Shown: positions 63,610 to 64,000 of the stretch, one piece after another | How positions within the stretch are numbered: the first letter of the stretch is position 1 | Layout of the letters: each line of letters starts with the position of its first letter | Assembly (NCBI GenBank): GCA_963575645.1 | Contig: OY754465.1 | Location: 3,348,001 to 3,412,000 of the forward strand | Reading direction: 5' to 3' | Length of the DNA stretch: 64,000 bases | Origin: Xanthostigma xanthostigma | Taxonomy: Eukaryota > Arthropoda > Insecta > Raphidioptera > Raphidiidae | Notes under the pieces: model-generated | Database searches by the model: none | What the model was told of the DNA's origin: nothing | Seen by the model: the letters and a program-made list of their open reading frames with translations, nothing else | Made by a program: the position numbers and the translations under genes

Positions 63610-64000
63610 TGGCGATCCTGCCAGGATTAACCACCAGCACTACAACATAACATAACACCAGGACCGACCTAAAAATTTGATAAATCTTTGAAAGCCCGTT
63701 TCTCTTTCATTTTTGAGTTTTGGTAAAAATGTTGCTTGAAATATTTGTTCGTCTATTTGATTTCTACACGCTGTTAAAAAAATAAAATCAACTTAAAAAT
63801 CGTTCTATATACCTACACACAAACATTACACAGGAATATAAGATGTAATTAAGCGGATTGAAAAATGTAGATAGTATGAATCTATTAGCTAAGTGTTGGG
63901 AAAATCCCGCCTTTGAAGTTAACCGAAAGATAAGAAAATGAAATAAACCTCAGGACAGTCGGCAGGACTTTGTACATGTGAATAGATATCAGCGATTCGA
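63610..64000 (+). other. Sequence after the LTR
   Basis: Begins with the putative primer-binding site, then AT-rich sequence with no gag-like frame. The window ends here. Confidence 0.35.

Noticed and set aside
45726-64000. Further exons of the CUB/EGF gene
   Set aside because: I looked for phase-2 exons with the remaining EGF cysteines after 45725 and found none I could support; the space is mainly repeats and AT-rich DNA.

Overview
The window is eukaryotic nuclear DNA, AT-rich (my rough estimate is about two thirds A+T, not counted), with one spliced protein-coding gene and a very dense mix of mobile DNA. The GT-AG introns, the CUB/EGF secreted protein, and the Helitron, hAT, Tc1/mariner/pogo, Harbinger-like and CR1/jockey-type elements fit an arthropod, most likely an insect. 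The repeat styles resemble those I associate with Lepidoptera, but the order cannot be fixed from this sequence alone. No bacterial genes, CRISPR arrays or rRNA genes are visible.

Host gene: two coding exons on the + strand (35760-36379 and 45618-45725) join in phase. They encode a signal peptide, one CUB-like domain, a complete EGF-like domain split by the intron, and the start of a second EGF-like domain. A likely 5' UTR exon starts after an acceptor at 35581-35582, and a TATA-like box lies at 35309. Intron 1 is about 9.2 kb and filled with transposons. The remaining exons were not found and probably lie beyond 64000.

Region by region. 1-10200: Helitron remnants, a hAT MITE nested in another MITE, the modular repeats named here R1 and R2, and a 120-bp tandem array (6571-7690) flanked by R1 pieces. 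10216-23450: three copies of a small Helitron with clear ends (H1), two inverted pogo-like MITEs, a hAT element that keeps a transposase C-terminus, and several foldbacks. 23700-35270: foldbacks, R2 copies, two Harbinger-like elements, and two copies of a second Helitron-like family (H2) carrying a tRNA-like segment; a third full copy is at 16730. 35300-45725: the CUB/EGF gene and its intron. 45926-64000: a TA-flanked 834-bp foldback, the fourth H1 copy, a hAT element containing a 5'-truncated reverse transcriptase gene, more R1/R2, and a probable LTR at 63308.

The mobile elements are mostly non-autonomous. Only the reverse transcriptase reading frame is long and intact. The strongest direct evidence is structural: 8-bp target duplications flank four or five hAT-type elements, H1 copies sit between A and T with a 3' hairpin and CTAG, and many inverted repeats can be read off directly. 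Names H1, H2, H3, R1-R4 are labels used only in this annotation.
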